This document shows positions 32,436 to 35,100 of a DNA stretch of 35,100 nt, piece after piece. The first letter of the stretch is position 1; each line of letters begins with the position of its first letter. Below the pieces are notes generated by a model that was not told the DNA's origin, searched no databases, and saw only the letters and a list, made by a program, of their open reading frames with translations. This DNA is from Solirubrobacterales bacterium (GTDB lineage Bacteria > Actinomycetota > Thermoleophilia > Solirubrobacterales > Solirubrobacteraceae). The stretch spans positions 1 to 35,100 of the forward strand of contig JAFASQ010000444.1 in the NCBI GenBank assembly GCA_019244395.1, given 5' to 3'. Both the position numbers and the translations under genes were made by a program.

Positions 32436-33779
32436 CTACGCGGAGGCTGCGCGCTCTGCGATGGCGGTCGCTGCTGCCTGCAGGCCGAACACCAGCGCGC
32501 ACGCTAGACCGCCGGCGTACGCGCGGTTGAACACCCCGCCCGCATCCGCCCCGGCGGCAAGCAGGCCGGGAATCGCCTCGCCCGATTCGTCCAGTACGCG
32601 CGCCTGAGGATCGATCCTCAGGCCGCTGAACGTGAAGGTGATGGCGGGAATGACCTCGATGATGTAGTAGGGAGGGGTGAGCAGCGGCAGGGCATCGAGC
32701 TCGCGGCCGGGATTCGGCGCCCCGGCTTCGCATTGCCGGTTGAACTCGAGCAGGGTGTCGCGCGACGCCGGCCCCGGATAACCCCATTCGTCCGGCAGCG
32801 CCTCGAACTCCTCGATGGCGTCCGCGACCGCGGCGCGGGCGCTGCGGCGATACGCTAGCTGGAACTTATCGAGCGGCTCGACCCCCTCGACATAGGGCAC
32901 CATCATCCACTCGTCGCGTACGCGCTGGTCATATACGAGCAGCGCCCGCGCATCCGACTGGTCGAGCACATGTAGGGCATTCAGGTGATCGCCGACCGTC
33001 TCGTCGCAGAACCGCTTGCCCTCCAGGTTGAGCAGCACCCCGTGCTCGGAGTGGTAGAAGGTGAGGTCCGTGAACTCGTAGGGGTTGTTGTAGGCGACCT
33101 TCGAGGGGATTAGATGGCCGTAGAAGCCGGCATTCGGTGGGCCGAACATGGCGCCTACGGACAAACCGAGCCGAAGGCCGTCGCCGACACTGTTCGGATT
33201 GGCCCGCAGTGGCAGGTTCGCCGCCAGCGGATGGATGTGTTCGGCGCGCATCGCCGGATCGCCGCCGAAACCCCCGGTCGCTAGCAGCGTCGAGCGGGCG
33301 CGTATCACGCGCCTCGCGCCGGCTCCGTTTTCGACCTCCGCGCCGACGACGGCTCCATCCTCAAACAGCAGAGCATGCGCCGACCAACCGGTGAGCACCT
33401 CGCCGTGGTCGCGTACCAGCCGATCGCAAGCCAGCAGGTAGTTAGCCATGTCGGTCTGGCTCCCGCGCCCGTAGCCAAGCACCGTGACGGGATCCGCGAC
33501 ATTGACGCCGAGCGACCGGACCCAGTCCAGCGCCGCGGCGAAATGCTCGACCACCTGCGCCGACAACCCGGGGTCTCCATCGGGGTTGACCTCCCGCATC
33601 ACCTCGATCGTCGGTGCGGTCCAGATGAAGCCAGCGTAGATCGCGGAGCCGCCGATCGCCTCGCCCTTCTCGACGAGCACCACGCTGGCGCCGTCGCTGC
33701 ACGCGCGCGCCGCCGCGCTCATCCCGGCCATCCCGCCACCGAACACGAGCAGATCGACAATTGAATCTGAATCAGACAT
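32436..33779 (-). CDS. FAD-dependent oxidoreductase, KstD/fumarate reductase-like
   Basis: A 447-aa flavoprotein: VDLLVFGGGMAGMSAAARAC dinucleotide loop with VVLVEKGEAIGGSAIYAGF (Glu ligand of the ribose, then the GGS segment), STLLATGGFGGDPAM, FTFSGLRIDPQARVLDESG, and the C-terminal GADAGGVFNRAYAGGLACAL that binds FAD. The layout matches the 3-ketosteroid delta-1-dehydrogenase/fumarate reductase superfamily (447 aa, slightly short for KstD). It probably introduces or removes a C=C bond in a cyclic or steroid-like acyl substrate. AGGAGAGG precedes ATG 33779 by about 10 bases. Probably regulated through the dyad and operator-like site upstream. Confidence 0.88.
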   Translation of the reverse strand: MSDSDSIVDLLVFGGGMAGMSAAARACSDGASVVLVEKGEAIGGSAIYAGFIWTAPTIEVMREVNPDGDPGLSAQVVEHFAAALDWVRSLGVNVADPVTVLGYGRGSQTDMANYLLACDRLVRDHGEVLTGWSAHALLFEDGAVVGAEVENGAGARRVIRARSTLLATGGFGGDPAMRAEHIHPLAANLPLRANPNSVGDGLRLGLSVGAMFGPPNAGFYGHLIPSKVAYNNPYEFTDLTFYHSEHGVLLNLEGKRFCDETVGDHLNALHVLDQSDARALLVYDQRVRDEWMMVPYVEGVEPLDKFQLAYRRSARAAVADAIEEFEALPDEWGYPGPASRDTLLEFNRQCEAGAPNPGRELDALPLLTPPYYIIEVIPAITFTFSGLRIDPQARVLDESGEAIPGLLAAGADAGGVFNRAYAGGLACALVFGLQAAATAIAERAASA

Positions 33780-33795
33780 CGCTTGCTGCCTCTCC

Positions 33796-33835
33796 TGAAG
33801 TGTTGTAAGCTTCTGCGCTACATGAGCTTACTTCA
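33796..33835 (-). promoter_or_regulatory. Dyad and operator-like site upstream of FAD oxidoreductase
   Basis: GTAAGCT (33805-33811) and AGCTTAC (33825-33831) form a perfect 7-bp inverted repeat around 13 bases, flanked by TGAAG (33796-33800) and CTTCA (33831-33835). TTACTTCA (33828-33835) is one mismatch from the TGAnnTCA core. It could be a hairpin in the leader or paired repressor sites. Confidence 0.4.
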
Positions 33836-33975
33836 GTTTGGTTCCATTTGCCATACGAGGACGGCACTATCCGACCGGTCGACCTCCATGGTCGTCAATG
33901 GACGTCTCAAAGCGGATGCCCCGCTGCGGTCGGCGACACCTGCACTAAAACCGCACTCAAAGCGACCTTCCACCC

Positions 33976-35100
33976 ATGAGATTTGCGAGGATCCGTGGTT
34001 CGAGTCGGTCGCCGTGGCTCAGCGACGCGCGAAGCGACGCCTGCCAAGTCCGTGTACTCGGCACTGATCGCCCACGTCGAGACCGGGTTCACGCTGGAGG
34101 ACAACGTCGCCGCGTTCGGAGAGCTCGGCTTCGCCCCGCACGTCGCCGGCGCACCCGTGCAGCGCGACATGTCGACGTCCGTGATGGGCCAGCAGATCTC
34201 GCTGCCAGTCTTTATCTCTCCCACCGGCGTGCAGTCGGCGCAACCCGACGGCGAGGTGGCGGTGGCGCGCCGCAGCCGCCCGCGGCACCGCGATGGGCCT
34301 GAGTTCGTTCGCCAGCAAGCCCATCGAGGACGTGGTGGCGGCCAACCCGCAGACCTTCTTCCAGGTCTACTGGGCCGGTTCGCGCGAGCAGATCGGAACC
34401 CGGATCGACCGGGCTCGCGCAGCCGGCGCGTGCGGATTGATCGTTGCCCTGGATTGGACGTTCTGCCACAGCCGTGACTGGGGGAGTCCGAAGATCCCCG
34501 AGCAGATTGATGTCCGGACCGCGATCAAGCTGCTGCCGGAGGCGCTGAGTCGCCCGGCTTGGTTCTTGGCCTGGACCCGCGCCGGCGGGCCGCCCGACCT
34601 GACTGCCCCCAACATGGACAGCCCGGGGGCGCCGGCGCCGACGTTCTTCGGCGCCTATGGCGAGTGGATGCTGACGCCGCCCCCGAGTTGGGAAGACCTG
34701 CGCTGGCTGCGCGAGGAGTGGGACGGTCCGTTGATGCTCAAGGGCTTCATGCGCGCCGACGACGCCGGCCGCGCGGTCGACGCCGGGTTCAGCGCGATCT
34801 CGGTCTCCAACCACGGCGCAAACAACCTTGACGGCACGCCGGCCTCGATCCGCGCACTGCCCACGATCGCCCAGGCCGTGGGCGATCAGATCGAGGTGCT
34901 GCTCGACGGTGGCATCAGCGCGGGGCGACGTGGTCAAGGCGCTCGCGCTCGGCGCCAGAGCCGTAATGATCGGCCGCGCGTACCTGTGGGGCCTGGCCGC
35001 CGCGGGTCAGGCGGGGGTCGAGAAGGTGCTCGACATCATGCGCTCCGGCATCGACTCCACCCTGCTCGGCCTCGGTCGCGCCTCGGTGCGCGACCTTTCG
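33976..35100 (+). CDS. mftD: MftD-like FMN-dependent dehydrogenase (pre-mycofactocin synthase family), frameshifted and partial
   Basis: The sequence matches the FMN-dependent alpha-hydroxyacid dehydrogenase family in its MftD branch: [98 protein letters not shown], and [15 protein letters not shown]. It reads through only after four small indels: near 33990 (one base lost, restoring MRFARNPWFESVA), near 34045 (one base lost), near 34268 (two lost or one gained), and one extra G in the run 34922-34925. In known systems MftD oxidises the mycofactocin precursor. The 3' end lies beyond the window. It may be a recent pseudogene or carry sequencing errors. Confidence 0.8.

Noticed and set aside
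1-35100. CRISPR arrays, insertion sequences, rRNA genes
   Set aside because: No regularly spaced repeats, no transposase or integrase motifs and no rRNA-like sequence were seen. The only tandem repeat is the 35-bp duplication.

Overview
The window is high-GC DNA that reads like an actinomycete chromosome. The reasons are strongly GC-biased third codon positions, several apparently leaderless genes, a mycofactocin-type flavoprotein (MftD) at the right edge, and many acyl-CoA/steroid-type catabolic enzymes under TetR regulators. I cannot fix a lower taxon from the sequence alone.

Left part (1-7.2 kb). A nucleotidyltransferase-type toxin-like pair (285-987) is followed by a secreted glucodextranase-domain/alpha-beta hydrolase gene with one frameshift (1535-3737) and about 1.4 kb with no supported gene. 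A 46-bp 3' fragment of a tRNA-Glu gene (5110-5155, minus strand) comes next; it looks like the far attachment site of an integrated element that would lie to its right. Immediately inside it is a ribbon-helix-helix/MazF toxin-antitoxin pair (5260-5826), then a SnoaL-like gene and a frameshifted unknown gene.

Middle part (7.4-18.6 kb). This is a polyhydroxyalkanoate (PHA) region. It holds a TetR regulator, two small phasin-like proteins, two related alpha/beta hydrolases, an acyl-CoA synthetase, a GNAT acetyltransferase, and a PHA synthase (Cys154-Asp308-His338) translationally coupled to a very short PhaE/PhaR-like partner of 103 aa. A metallo-beta-lactamase-fold hydrolase and an SDR lie upstream on the same strand. 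A crotonase and an ACAD11-like acyl-CoA dehydrogenase diverge from them.

Right part (18.6-35.1 kb). An operon of a two-subunit acyl-CoA dehydrogenase plus an APH-type kinase resembles the machinery for 4-hydroxyacyl-CoA breakdown. Two more TetR paralogues, two acyl-CoA synthetases, an MDR reductase, two SDRs, a SnoaL-DUF35-thiolase-like operon and an FAD-dependent KstD-like oxidoreductase follow. Between 24.29 and 24.93 kb there are decayed gene pieces. The window ends inside an mftD homologue that needs four small indel corrections to read through.

The unifying signal is a palindromic element, TGAnnTCA (extended form close to ACTTGAnnTCAAGT), at nearly every promoter between 6.6 and 33.8 kb, often overlapping the start codon. 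Three TetR paralogues with nearly identical recognition helices are encoded among these sites. My inference is that one family of acyl-CoA-type repressors controls fatty-acid/steroid-like catabolism together with PHA storage as one regulon.
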